The notes under the pieces were generated by a model. The model was not told the DNA's origin, did not search any database, and saw only the letters and a list, made by a program, of their open reading frames with translations. A program made the position numbers and the translations under genes. Source: a virus. Taken from it: 28,657 bases of DNA. Below are positions 23,951 through 28,657 of the stretch, in pieces. The DNA lies in the IMG/VR virus record IMGVR_UViG_3300014711_000006, positions 1-28,657 of that record. The stretch is one strand, 5' to 3'. Every line of letters begins with the position of its first letter. Positions within the stretch are counted from its first letter, which is position 1.

Positions 23951-24613
23951 TCAGCGGGAGGTCCGAAGCACCTCATCGATAGCGCGCAGGGCGTTGTCCG
24001 CGAACTCCTTGTCGCAGACCGCAAGGATCTGTTTCTCGAATTCCCATCGCGGCTTGATCTGCGCCTTGTCCGCGAACACGTAGACGACTTCCATCGGTTC
24101 CCGCGGCAACACCGGTCCTGTCCGGCCGTCGCGCACGCGCTTTCGCGGCTCTGCTGCGCCCGTCTTGTGGCCGAGGAACCGCTTTCCCGATGCGAACTTG
24201 CCGACGAAATACGAGCGTGCCGACTTCTTCGCGTTGATCAGGCTTTTGGGCCACTTCCCCGCGGTTGCAATGCCGCGGTTGTCATCACCTCGGATGACAT
24301 CAGTCGGGATGCCCATCGCCTTGTTCTTCGGCTCCTTCGTTCCGCCCGCTTCCTGCAAGACCATGAACGGGTCGATCGAACCGACCTCGGCGGACTGGTT
24401 CGCCTTCGTGGCCGACTTGATCCGCATCCCCTGTTCTAGCCAGGTCGTTCGGATGGTGAAGTCGTCGGGCAGGTGGCCCACGAGCGCCATCTTGCAGTCC
24501 TGGGCCGTCAGCGTCAACGCCCGCGCCATGGCGAATGGGATCTGCTTCTGCATCGCGAACAGCGCCCGCTCGAATATCCGGGCGTCGATTCTGACCGAGA
24601 TGTCTGGCATCAT
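23951..24613 (-). CDS. Putative GpZ-like virion protein, inverted
   Basis: 220 residues, opposite to all surrounding structural genes. The N-terminal half has a pattern seen in phage minor tail or neck proteins of the GpZ kind: MQKQIPFAMARALTLTAQD, TIRTTWLEQGMRIKSATKAN, AEVGSIDPFMVLQEAGG. It ends with a basic helical segment (WEFEKQILAVCDKEFADNALRAIDEVL). The tandem ATG at 24613/24610 follows AGGAGGTG. Its stop codon abuts the fibre stop codon (23948-23953) with no terminator between. A weak -10-like CATACT (24637-24632) and TTGCGC (24660-24655), 17 bases apart, could drive it. Function uncertain; a moron or stray connector gene. Confidence 0.6.
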   Translation of the reverse strand: MMPDISVRIDARIFERALFAMQKQIPFAMARALTLTAQDCKMALVGHLPDDFTIRTTWLEQGMRIKSATKANQSAEVGSIDPFMVLQEAGGTKEPKNKAMGIPTDVIRGDDNRGIATAGKWPKSLINAKKSARSYFVGKFASGKRFLGHKTGAAEPRKRVRDGRTGPVLPREPMEVVYVFADKAQIKPRWEFEKQILAVCDKEFADNALRAIDEVLRTSR

Positions 24614-24672
24614 GGCACACCTCCTGCCCGGAGTATGTATCGCGGCCACTGTCGGCGCAATCACGGCGCGGC

Positions 24673-24732
24673 AGCCAACAAACCCACCTCGACGCCGTGC
24701 GTGACTCCAGGCGCCCTCGTAGCACACCATCC
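24673..24732 (+). promoter_or_regulatory. Repeated intergenic element, copy 3 (candidate promoter)
   Basis: Shares with copy 2 the blocks CCGTGCGTGAC-like (GTGCGTGAC at 24697-24705) and CACACCATCC (24723-24732) with the same 17-base separation; the GACCTACG block is degraded. It lies in the divergent gap before the amidase gene and ends 25 bases before its ATG, with CGGAGGT at 24747-24753 as ribosome binding site. Suggests a separate lysis-module transcript. Confidence 0.5.
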
Positions 24733-24757
24733 CTATCGGGACAGGTCGGAGGTCCGC

Positions 24758-25387
24758 ATGGGCGTGATCCTGATCGACGGCGCGCTGGTCGAGGTTCCCT
24801 TTCCAACGCGCCGCGCCATCGGCATCGTGGCGACCAAACAGCGCAAGAACTCGATCCGGCAGATCATCCTGCACCACGACGCCTGCACCTCGGCCGACTC
24901 CTGCGCGCGCGTGCTCGCGGCCCGCGGCCTGTCCACGCACTTCTGCATCGATAACGACGGGACCGTGGTGCAATTCGCTGACCCGGCCGCCCTCTGCTGG
25001 CATTGCATCGGGGACATCCGGCGCGAGGACGGCGGCATCGAGGACCGTAAGTCATTCAATCACCGCAGCATCGGTATCGACATCAGCAACGCCGTCCTGC
25101 CCAAGTACGCGGACAAGTACCATCCGCCACGCGAGGAACGCCACGTGACGATCCACGGGCAGGACATCTACGGTCTGATGCCGTATCCGTGCCAGGTCGA
25201 GGCAACCCTCGCTCTGGTCCGCGTCCTGCGTCACCACTACCACATCCCGGCGGATACGCGGACAGGCACCGCCTGGCTCGGTGATCTGCGGTCATGGACT
25301 CCGGGCGTGTACGGTCACCTGCACGTAGCCAGAGGCAAGATTGACCCCTTTGGCTTCCCATTCGTACGACTTACGGAGGCGACATGA
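24758..25387 (+). CDS. Endolysin: N-acetylmuramoyl-L-alanine amidase (Amidase_2)
   Basis: Cleaves the amide bond between muramic acid and the stem peptide to lyse the host. 209 residues, single domain. Motifs: IILHHDACTSADSC (first zinc ligand His, about residue 38), LSTHFCIDNDGTVVQF, CWHCIG, NHRSIGIDIS, and the terminal GHLHVARGKIDPFGFP with the second zinc His and the Lys-x-Asp-Pro motif. No signal peptide, so export needs a holin. ATG at 24758 follows CGGAGGT; an earlier frame extension is inside the intergenic element. Followed by an ATGA overlap with a membrane protein gene. Confidence 0.92.
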   Translation: MGVILIDGALVEVPFPTRRAIGIVATKQRKNSIRQIILHHDACTSADSCARVLAARGLSTHFCIDNDGTVVQFADPAALCWHCIGDIRREDGGIEDRKSFNHRSIGIDISNAVLPKYADKYHPPREERHVTIHGQDIYGLMPYPCQVEATLALVRVLRHHYHIPADTRTGTAWLGDLRSWTPGVYGHLHVARGKIDPFGFPFVRLTEAT

Positions 25388-25746
25388 GCGACGAGGGCGA
25401 CATCGGATGGCTGCGGGATGCGATCAGTGACTTGCAACGGGGGCAGGACGAGATCCTGCGCATTCTCACGGACGTCAGGCTGACCGTGGCCAGGCACGAC
25501 GAGACCATTCAGGTGTCGCGTGACCAGATGGCCGGGCTGAACGCCTGCTCGAAGGAGCTGGCGGCGCGCCTTGAATCTTGCGAGAAACACATGATGCCGA
25601 CGGCAGAATGCTTACGGCTCCGCAATGGATGCGCGGCCATGCTGATGCGGGTCGAGGACAAGAAGCAGAAGCACCTGTCACAGTGGATCGCGCTCGGGGC
25701 CGTGGCCGTGAGCATCATCTCGCTGGTCACGCAGTATCTCATCTAA
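25384..25746 (+). CDS. XhlA-like coiled-coil membrane protein of lysis module
   Basis: 120 residues: an N-terminal heptad-like helix (WLRDAISDLQRGQDEILRILTDVRLTVARHDE), a second helical region with four cysteines (C54, C66, C76, C82), and one C-terminal membrane segment (WIALGAVAVSIISLVTQYLI) after lysines. This layout resembles XhlA-type proteins that act with holins. It overlaps the amidase gene by 4 bases. The topology (C-terminal anchor) is opposite to an inner-membrane spanin. Role in lysis is inferred from position. Confidence 0.65.
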   Translation: MSDEGDIGWLRDAISDLQRGQDEILRILTDVRLTVARHDETIQVSRDQMAGLNACSKELAARLESCEKHMMPTAECLRLRNGCAAMLMRVEDKKQKHLSQWIALGAVAVSIISLVTQYLI

Positions 25747-25758
25747 CAGGAGATCGTC

Positions 25759-26088
25759 ATGTGGGACGTCATCGCGCAGACCCTCGGCCAGTTCGGCATC
25801 GCCGTCGGGCAGGAGGCCGTCAAGAGCATCACCCGGCTGATCCAGGTCGAGGGTGACCTGCTGCTGGCCCGCGGGGCCCTGAAGCTCGCAGAGTCCACGG
25901 GCATGGAAGAAGGCGAAGTGAAGAAGCGTGAAGGCACCGTGCAGGTCCTCGAACACGAGCGCACGCTGCGCCGCGAGGACCTGATCCGGTGCATCCCTAT
26001 CGCCACGCAGGATCAGGTGTCTGGTCTGGTCGGGTGGGCGATCTCGCATGCCGTGCTGCTGGCACGGTCTATCTCGGAGGAAGATTGA
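25759..26088 (+). CDS. Hypothetical protein in lysis module
   Basis: 109 residues, not recognised. Begins with a mildly hydrophobic helix (MWDVIAQTLGQFGIAVGQEAVKSI), continues as a long charged helix (KREGTVQVLEHERTLRRED), and ends in an amphipathic segment (VSGLVGWAISHAVLLARSI). ACAGGAGATCGTC precedes the ATG. No clear signal peptide or full membrane span. Its place between two membrane protein genes suggests a part in lysis or membrane activity. Confidence 0.7.
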   Translation: MWDVIAQTLGQFGIAVGQEAVKSITRLIQVEGDLLLARGALKLAESTGMEEGEVKKREGTVQVLEHERTLRREDLIRCIPIATQDQVSGLVGWAISHAVLLARSISEED

Positions 26089-26090
26089 AG

Positions 26091-26501
26091 ATGAGCGAAG
26101 AAGCGAAGAAACGGACCTGGCGTCTGGTGGACTGGCTCTCGTGGGGCGCCCTCGCCGCGGCACTGCTCGATGCCGGGCTCAAGTGGCTCGTGGACTATGA
26201 CGTGCCCGTGTCGGCAGCGGTGCTGGCGGCCATCGGCATGGTCGTCCGCGTCCTGCGCGCCATGTGCTTCGGAGGTGGGACTGCGAACGTGACCGCGATG
26301 TTCGCCGCGCTCGGCATCGGACTCGGCGGCATGGTCGGCGCCATTCCCGAGCCTCCGAACCGCACCGGATACGAGACCTCTGGCTCGGCTCCGGTCGAAG
26401 TCCCGAACGACGTCATCGAGGAGGTGGCGCCGGAGATCGAACAGTTGCCCGAACCGGAACCGGACGGCGAGTCCATCCCCGCAGCGGAGCTAGTGTCATG
26501 A
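26091..26501 (+). CDS. Holin candidate
   Basis: 136 residues with three probable membrane segments: LVDWLSWGALAAALLDAGLK, VSAAVLAAIGMVVRVL, and TAMFAALGIGLGGMVGAI. The C-terminal 55 residues are a Pro/Glu/Asp-rich soluble tail (EEVAPEIEQLPEPEPDGES), longer than in usual holins. The ATG at 26091 follows GGAGG at 26076-26080 and AAGATTGAAG; an earlier in-frame ATG lies within the upstream gene. Location two genes after the endolysin supports a holin role, but no family motif confirms it. Confidence 0.6.
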   Translation: MSEEAKKRTWRLVDWLSWGALAAALLDAGLKWLVDYDVPVSAAVLAAIGMVVRVLRAMCFGGGTANVTAMFAALGIGLGGMVGAIPEPPNRTGYETSGSAPVEVPNDVIEEVAPEIEQLPEPEPDGESIPAAELVS

Positions 26502-26767
26502 CCCACATCATCCGACTGATCGGTCTGTTCGCCGCGATCCTGCTCGTCGTGACGCTGTCCGGCTGCGGGTGGTGGAACGTGCGCCCAGATGACACCACAG
26601 CGGAGGAGTTGCGCCGGTCCGCCTGCGTGTCGATGGCGTACTACCAGACCCGGCTGCTGCCCGACGGGACACATCTCAACGACGTCGAGCTGGACATTCG
26701 GCTGTCACATCTGCGCCATCTGATGCAGTCTCGGGGCCTCGGTACCTGTGAGGGCGTGCTGCCGTAG
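26498..26767 (+). CDS. Small lipoprotein of lysis module (possible outer spanin)
   Basis: 89 residues. A classic lipoprotein signal: hydrophobic RLIGLFAAILLVVT followed by lipobox LSGC with the modified cysteine at residue 23. The mature part is about 67 residues, with two further cysteines, MAYYQTRLLPDGTHLNDVELDI. Overlaps the holin candidate by ATGA. Phage lipoproteins near holins are often Rz1-type spanin parts that fuse inner and outer membranes; no matching Rz gene is evident and it lacks Rz1-like proline richness, so this role is uncertain. Confidence 0.75.
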   Translation: MTHIIRLIGLFAAILLVVTLSGCGWWNVRPDDTTAEELRRSACVSMAYYQTRLLPDGTHLNDVELDIRLSHLRHLMQSRGLGTCEGVLP

Positions 26768-26768
26768 A

Positions 26769-27074
26769 TTATTCGGAGATGGTGTCAGCGGCCTCGGCGA
26801 GATCCGTGGGGACGTCGTGTTCGTTCTGCAGAAGCCACGCAGCAGCCCGTTCGTTGCTCACCCACTCGGCCCGTGGGCGCGAGCCTTCGTACTGTGACCA
26901 GTGCTCGATGTAGTAGCGTCCCTTGCGCGACACGTGTAGGGCTTCGTGGTCCCATTGTGATCCGGTGGGGACTGAGCATCGGTTGTGCCCATCCCAGTAG
27001 GTGTCCTCATCCCAGTGCTGCTTCGCGTTGTCCGTGTCCACGATGGTCCCGTCGTCCATGCGATAACGTGCCAT
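26769..27074 (-). CDS. Conserved hypothetical protein, small cytoplasmic
   Basis: 101 residues. The layout (MARYRMDDGTIVDTDNAKQHWDED, WDGHNRCSVPTGSQWDHEALHVSRKGRYYIEHWSQYEGSRPRAEWVSNERAAAWLLQNEHDVP) resembles a family of small proteins of unknown function in bacteria and phages with a 'RGRYY-x-E/H-SQ-x-GS-x-P-x-A-x-WVS' motif. AAGGAGGTGTAGC precedes the ATG. Second gene of the short minus-strand transcript that starts near 27590. Its stop is one base from the lipoprotein stop, so the two transcripts converge. Confidence 0.78.
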   Translation of the reverse strand: MARYRMDDGTIVDTDNAKQHWDEDTYWDGHNRCSVPTGSQWDHEALHVSRKGRYYIEHWSQYEGSRPRAEWVSNERAAAWLLQNEHDVPTDLAEAADTISE

Positions 27075-27092
27075 GCTACACCTCCTTCTGCC

Positions 27093-27515
27093 TTACCGGC
27101 AGTCTCCATTGCAGTAGGTCCCACAGTGCGGGCAGAGACCATTCCGCCGCCGCTCGCTATCCAGCCGTTCGGCGTCCGCGATGTTCTGGGCCTCGCGGGC
27201 CATCAATGCCTGATACTCGGGCGCGGCCTTGACCTCAGCGATCAGTGCGAGGATCTGATCCAGTCGCTCCTGAGTCAGCCCGATCCTCCCGAGCCTCGCC
27301 ACCGCGCCAGCCCTGCGGGCCGGATCATCGGCGTCCAGCATCATGGGCTCGCTGTAGGCCACGACGTGGCCCGCCAGCGTCGTGGTAACGCTGAGATCGC
27401 AGCACGCGACCTTCACATCCCACCCGTCGGCCCATTCTTCCCGCTCGGTGTCGAGCCTGACGATCACCTCGACCGTCCGACCGTCTTTCGTCTGCCATGT
27501 AGTGGATTTCTTCAT
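27093..27515 (-). CDS. Hypothetical protein with C-terminal Cys cluster
   Basis: 140 residues. The N-terminal half has beta-type segments (TWQTKDGRTVEVIVRLD, VKVACCDLSVTTTLAGHVVAY), the middle a helical region LTQERLDQILALIAEVKAAPEYQALMAREAQNIADAERLDS, and the end a tight cluster C128-x2-C131-x3-C135-x3-C139 (CPHCGTYCNGDC), likely zinc-binding. CAGGAGGCGAGCAAA precedes the ATG. First gene behind the promoter at 27596-27624. Function unknown. Confidence 0.78.
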   Translation of the reverse strand: MKKSTTWQTKDGRTVEVIVRLDTEREEWADGWDVKVACCDLSVTTTLAGHVVAYSEPMMLDADDPARRAGAVARLGRIGLTQERLDQILALIAEVKAAPEYQALMAREAQNIADAERLDSERRRNGLCPHCGTYCNGDCR

Positions 27516-27548
27516 TTTGCTCGCCTCCTGCCTCTCGGCATTCGACTA

Positions 27549-27589
27549 ACCGGGAGCAGCCCGGTCTCCGGTGAGGACCACCTCCTCAC
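27549..27589 (-). promoter_or_regulatory. Structured 5' leader with two hairpins
   Basis: Between the promoter and the 27515 start, two stems occur: GTGAGGA/TCCTCAC (27571-27577 with 27583-27589, loop of 5) and ACCGGG/CCCGGT (27549-27554 with 27560-27565, loop of 5). A small TGCC-GAGA-GGCA stem follows just before the AGGAGG. Possible attenuation, RNA stability or protein-binding leader. Confidence 0.45.
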
Positions 27590-27595
27590 AGCCTC

Positions 27596-27624
27596 AGTAT
27601 CGATCTGGTCGATCGGGATGTCAA
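27596..27624 (-). promoter_or_regulatory. Sigma70-type promoter for the minus-strand pair
   Basis: On the minus strand: perfect -35 TTGACA (27624-27619), 17-base spacer, -10 GATACT (27601-27596; A at position 2 and T at 6 conserved). An AT-rich stretch of A and T runs lies upstream (27628-27656), like an UP element. It points at the genes at 27515 and 27074, with a predicted start near 27589. Confidence 0.8.
27601..27615. promoter_or_regulatory. Dyad in promoter spacer (operator candidate)
   Basis: CGATC (27601-27605), 5 bases TGGTC, GATCG (27611-27615) form an inverted repeat lying entirely between -35 and -10. A dimeric repressor bound here would block RNA polymerase. The dyad is short, so this is a plausible but unproven operator. 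Confidence 0.45.
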
Positions 27625-27676
27625 GGATTTTTTTTGCGCCATGGAAAAAATTTTGGACGCGGTTTGCACCTTCGCT

Positions 27677-27699
27677 GGCGCGGGCGCGAACCCCGCGCC
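27677..27699 (-). terminator. GC-rich hairpin between the two minus-strand units
   Basis: GGCGCGGG (27677-27684), 7-base loop, CCCGCGCC (27692-27699): an 8-bp perfect stem that begins about 10 bases downstream of the stop of the minus-strand gene at 27709. On the minus strand a TTTTTT run comes only some 25 bases later, so it is not a classical intrinsic terminator, but it may end the Cys-rich protein transcript. Confidence 0.4.
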
Positions 27700-27708
27700 T
27701 CCGGTGAT

Positions 27709-27831
27709 CTAGATTTCTCCCTCGGTGTCGCACTTGGGGCATGTCGGGGTCTCGCCCGCATCGCAGAGGGACATCGGCATCTCGACCTCCCAGACGTGCT
27801 GGCACGATGGGCACTTGAAGTCATACGTCAC
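27709..27831 (-). CDS. 40-residue zinc ribbon protein, FmdB-like
   Basis: Starts at GTG (27831-27829), in a GTGA overlap with the preceding gene, with GTGGAGGCG before it. The product has C7-PSC10 and C31-PKC34 pairs 20 residues apart, after TYDFK, as in FmdB-type zinc ribbons (Y-x-F/Y-x-C-x2-C). The longer in-frame reading to 28185 would run through other genes and has no ribosome binding site, so the short form is preferred. Function unknown; metal binding is inferred. Confidence 0.7.
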   Translation of the reverse strand: MTYDFKCPSCQHVWEVEMPMSLCDAGETPTCPKCDTEGEI

Positions 27832-28052
27832 GGTTTCGCCTCCACCTCGATGACCACCGGGCCTCTCAGCCTGCACGCCTCGGGCCTGTCGCCGTCCACC
27901 ACGCGCTCCTGGCACCAGCGGCAGGATGGTGATAACCACCTTCCGGCATCTCCCAACAACGACGACTTCCACGTCGCCACCTGGAACCACGGGCAGCAGC
28001 AGTTGATCGGCTTCGACGTGAAGCACCTCCCCTCGGGTATCTCGATTCTCAT
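27828..28052 (-). CDS. Cysteine-rich small protein
   Basis: 74 residues with seven cysteines: C10, a C18-C19-C20 triplet in NCCCPW, C44-x2-C47 (SCRWCQ) and C60. Not recognised; the middle has tryptophans (W22, W28, W39, W46). The motif SCRWCQE followed by PEACRL resembles nothing certain, but the spacing allows one or two metal sites. AAGGAGGAGAA immediately before the ATG; 4-base overlaps at both ends show it is a member of the coupled gene chain. Confidence 0.7.
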   Translation of the reverse strand: MRIEIPEGRCFTSKPINCCCPWFQVATWKSSLLGDAGRWLSPSCRWCQERVVDGDRPEACRLRGPVVIEVEAKP

Positions 28053-28354
28053 TTCTCCTCCTTCTTCTCCAAGGCATCAGCAATTCGGCGAATGTTGTCT
28101 GATAAGACTTTGAACAGACCGACGAGTACGACAAACTGGTTTGCCATGCAGACTTCGTTGTCGGATTCGGTTTCAAATTCGCCACCTACGATGCCACGGC
28201 GAATCTCGTGAAGGACATCAACAACGTCCGCCGGTGCCCGTTCGTTCGCGCATTGGATGCAGGCCGAGTCATTGGTATCGCCAAACCTATCGGTCATGTA
28301 ATCGAGGATTCGCCCGCAGTAGTCGCACGTTGGCTCTATACGCTTGGTTGTCAT
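28049..28354 (-). CDS. Zinc-knuckle small protein with C-terminal helix
   Basis: 101 residues. C10-DYC13 and C32-IQC35 form a treble-clef or knuckle-like pair set, as in small zinc proteins of unknown role. The region after residue 40 is helical (VVDVLHEIRRGIVGG, NQFVVLVGLFKVLSDNIRRIADAL) and ends in KKEEK. AAGGAG precedes the ATG, which overlaps the upstream stop by 4 bases. The last residues are encoded by the ribosome binding site of the next gene. Confidence 0.75.
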   Translation of the reverse strand: MTTKRIEPTCDYCGRILDYMTDRFGDTNDSACIQCANERAPADVVDVLHEIRRGIVGGEFETESDNEVCMANQFVVLVGLFKVLSDNIRRIADALEKKEEK

Positions 28355-28527
28355 TTCTCCTTCGCCTCCAAAGCAGTGGCGATGCGCTCAAGGACGGAAA
28401 GAATTTCGGCCCACGGGACCGGTGGCCTTGCCCATTCCTGATACTGGATGGCGCCGCTCCAAGCCCCGCATACGGAACACAATGGGGAATCAGGAATCGT
28501 GCAACCGCAGTTCTGACAGATTCTCAT
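28351..28527 (-). CDS. Compact zinc ribbon protein, 58 residues
   Basis: MRICQNCGC begins a zinc ribbon with C4-x2-C7 and C17-x2-C20, like many 'zinc ribbon domain' tail pieces, followed by a helix (WAEILSVLERIATALEAKEK) whose end resembles that of the next gene (IRRIADALEKKEEK). The ATG at 28527 is chosen since it follows AAGGAGGAGAA and overlaps the upstream stop; an ATG 18 bases earlier lacks a ribosome binding site. Confidence 0.75.
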   Translation of the reverse strand: MRICQNCGCTIPDSPLCSVCGAWSGAIQYQEWARPPVPWAEILSVLERIATALEAKEK

Positions 28528-28657
28528 TTCTCCTCCTTGCTGCACGCGGGATCACCCGTACCCGGACCCGTACTCGTCCCCGTTCCCGGACCCGTACCCG
28601 TCCCCGGACCCGGACCCGGACCCGGACCCGACCCCGTACCCGGACCCGGACCCGGAC
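28524..28657 (-). CDS. 3' end of a Gly-Pro/Gly-Thr repeat protein (partial)
   Basis: Open on the minus strand from the window edge to TGA at 28526-28524. It encodes repeated Gly-Pro, Gly-Thr and Gly-Ser pairs and ends GTGDPACSKEEK. The stop overlaps the next ATG by 4 bases, exactly as in the other genes of this chain, and its last codons again form the AAGGAGGAGAA ribosome binding site; this is the reason for calling it coding. The N-terminal part is outside the window, so function cannot be told. The repeat tail is presumably a disordered linker. Confidence 0.6.
   Translation of the reverse strand, partial: PGPGPGTGSGPGPGPGPGTGTGPGTGTSTGPGTGDPACSKEEK
28554..28657. repeat. Hexanucleotide tandem repeat, 17 units, runs off the window
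   Basis: Units of form N-CCCG-N, mostly ACCCGG and ACCCGT, with some CCCCGT, TCCCGG, ACTCGT and ACCCGA variants, from 28554 to the last base. The most homogeneous runs are four units near 28602-28631 and three at the edge. Consistent with slippage-driven growth in a coding linker; may also explain why the sequence ends here. Confidence 0.9.

Noticed and set aside
27571-28113. 180-codon plus-strand open frame in the right-end block
   Set aside because: It crosses the promoter and runs antisense to three coupled Cys-rich genes; no ribosome binding site and an Arg/His/Ser-rich composition.
27709-28185. 158-residue minus-strand protein containing the zinc ribbon
   Set aside because: The N-terminal part overlaps two better supported genes in another frame and is Arg-rich; the short GTG-initiated form has a ribosome binding site and the same coupling pattern as its neighbours.
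28554-28657. CRISPR-like or origin iteron array
   Set aside because: Units are only six bases with no spacers, and they read as a Gly-Pro/Gly-Thr linker in frame with an overlapping gene chain; no CRISPR or origin features.
1-28657. tRNA, insertion sequence, integrase or attachment site
   Set aside because: None seen by eye: no cloverleaf, no transposase or recombinase motifs, and no long direct repeats other than those listed.

Overview
The window is the virion-structure and lysis region of a GC-rich tailed bacteriophage or prophage with a contractile tail (myovirus morphology). The basis is protein similarity judged by eye: packaging and head genes resemble the lambda/HK97-type modules found in many proteobacterial prophages (GpA-family terminase, gpW connector, lambda-family portal, prohead protease fused to capsid, DUF2190 decoration protein), while the tail genes follow the phage Mu order (gp38, sheath, tube, gp41 chaperone, tape measure, gpN, gpP, gp45, gp46, gp47, gp48, fibre). 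High GC, strong GGAGG ribosome binding sites, an amidase endolysin and a lipoprotein fit a Gram-negative, probably proteobacterial host; the host cannot be named from this sequence. No integrase, attachment site, tRNA or host gene is visible, so free phage versus prophage is undecided.

Layout on the + strand: 26-2490 terminase small and large subunits; 2575-4288 gpW and portal; 4366-7348 protease-capsid fusion and decoration protein; 7362-8482 head-tail joining, tail terminator-like protein and a gp38-like protein; 8494-12291 sheath, tube, tail chaperone with a -1 frameshift product, and tape measure; 12288-15080 gpN-, gpP- and gp45-like baseplate genes; 15082-20372 an inserted set of five fibre or adhesin-like genes that splits the usual gp45-gp46 junction; 20383-23950 gp46, gp47, gp48 and a second fibre with a self-cleaving C-terminal domain; 24758-26767 the lysis module (amidase, coiled-coil membrane protein, unknown, holin candidate, lipoprotein).

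Minus strand: one lone gene at 23951-24613 that looks like a virion connector or GpZ-like protein, and a right-end block (26769-28657) of small unknown proteins, most with paired cysteines. The right-end block holds five genes chained by 4-base start/stop overlaps (28657 to 27709), then a sigma70-like promoter with a dyad in its spacer and a hairpin-rich leader, serving two more genes (27515 to 26769). The window ends inside a hexanucleotide tandem repeat that encodes a Gly-Pro/Gly-Thr tail.

The signals that simple gene calling would miss are: a roughly 60-base intergenic element present three times at module junctions (2489, 4291, 24673); an internal ribosome binding site in the protease-capsid gene; a G GGT TTT TTC slip site making a GpE-like extension; a 13-bp perfect hairpin after the capsid gene; and a short T-ending codon patch in the long fibre gene. 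All genes appear co-oriented and tightly packed, with no gene-free stretch over 300 bases.
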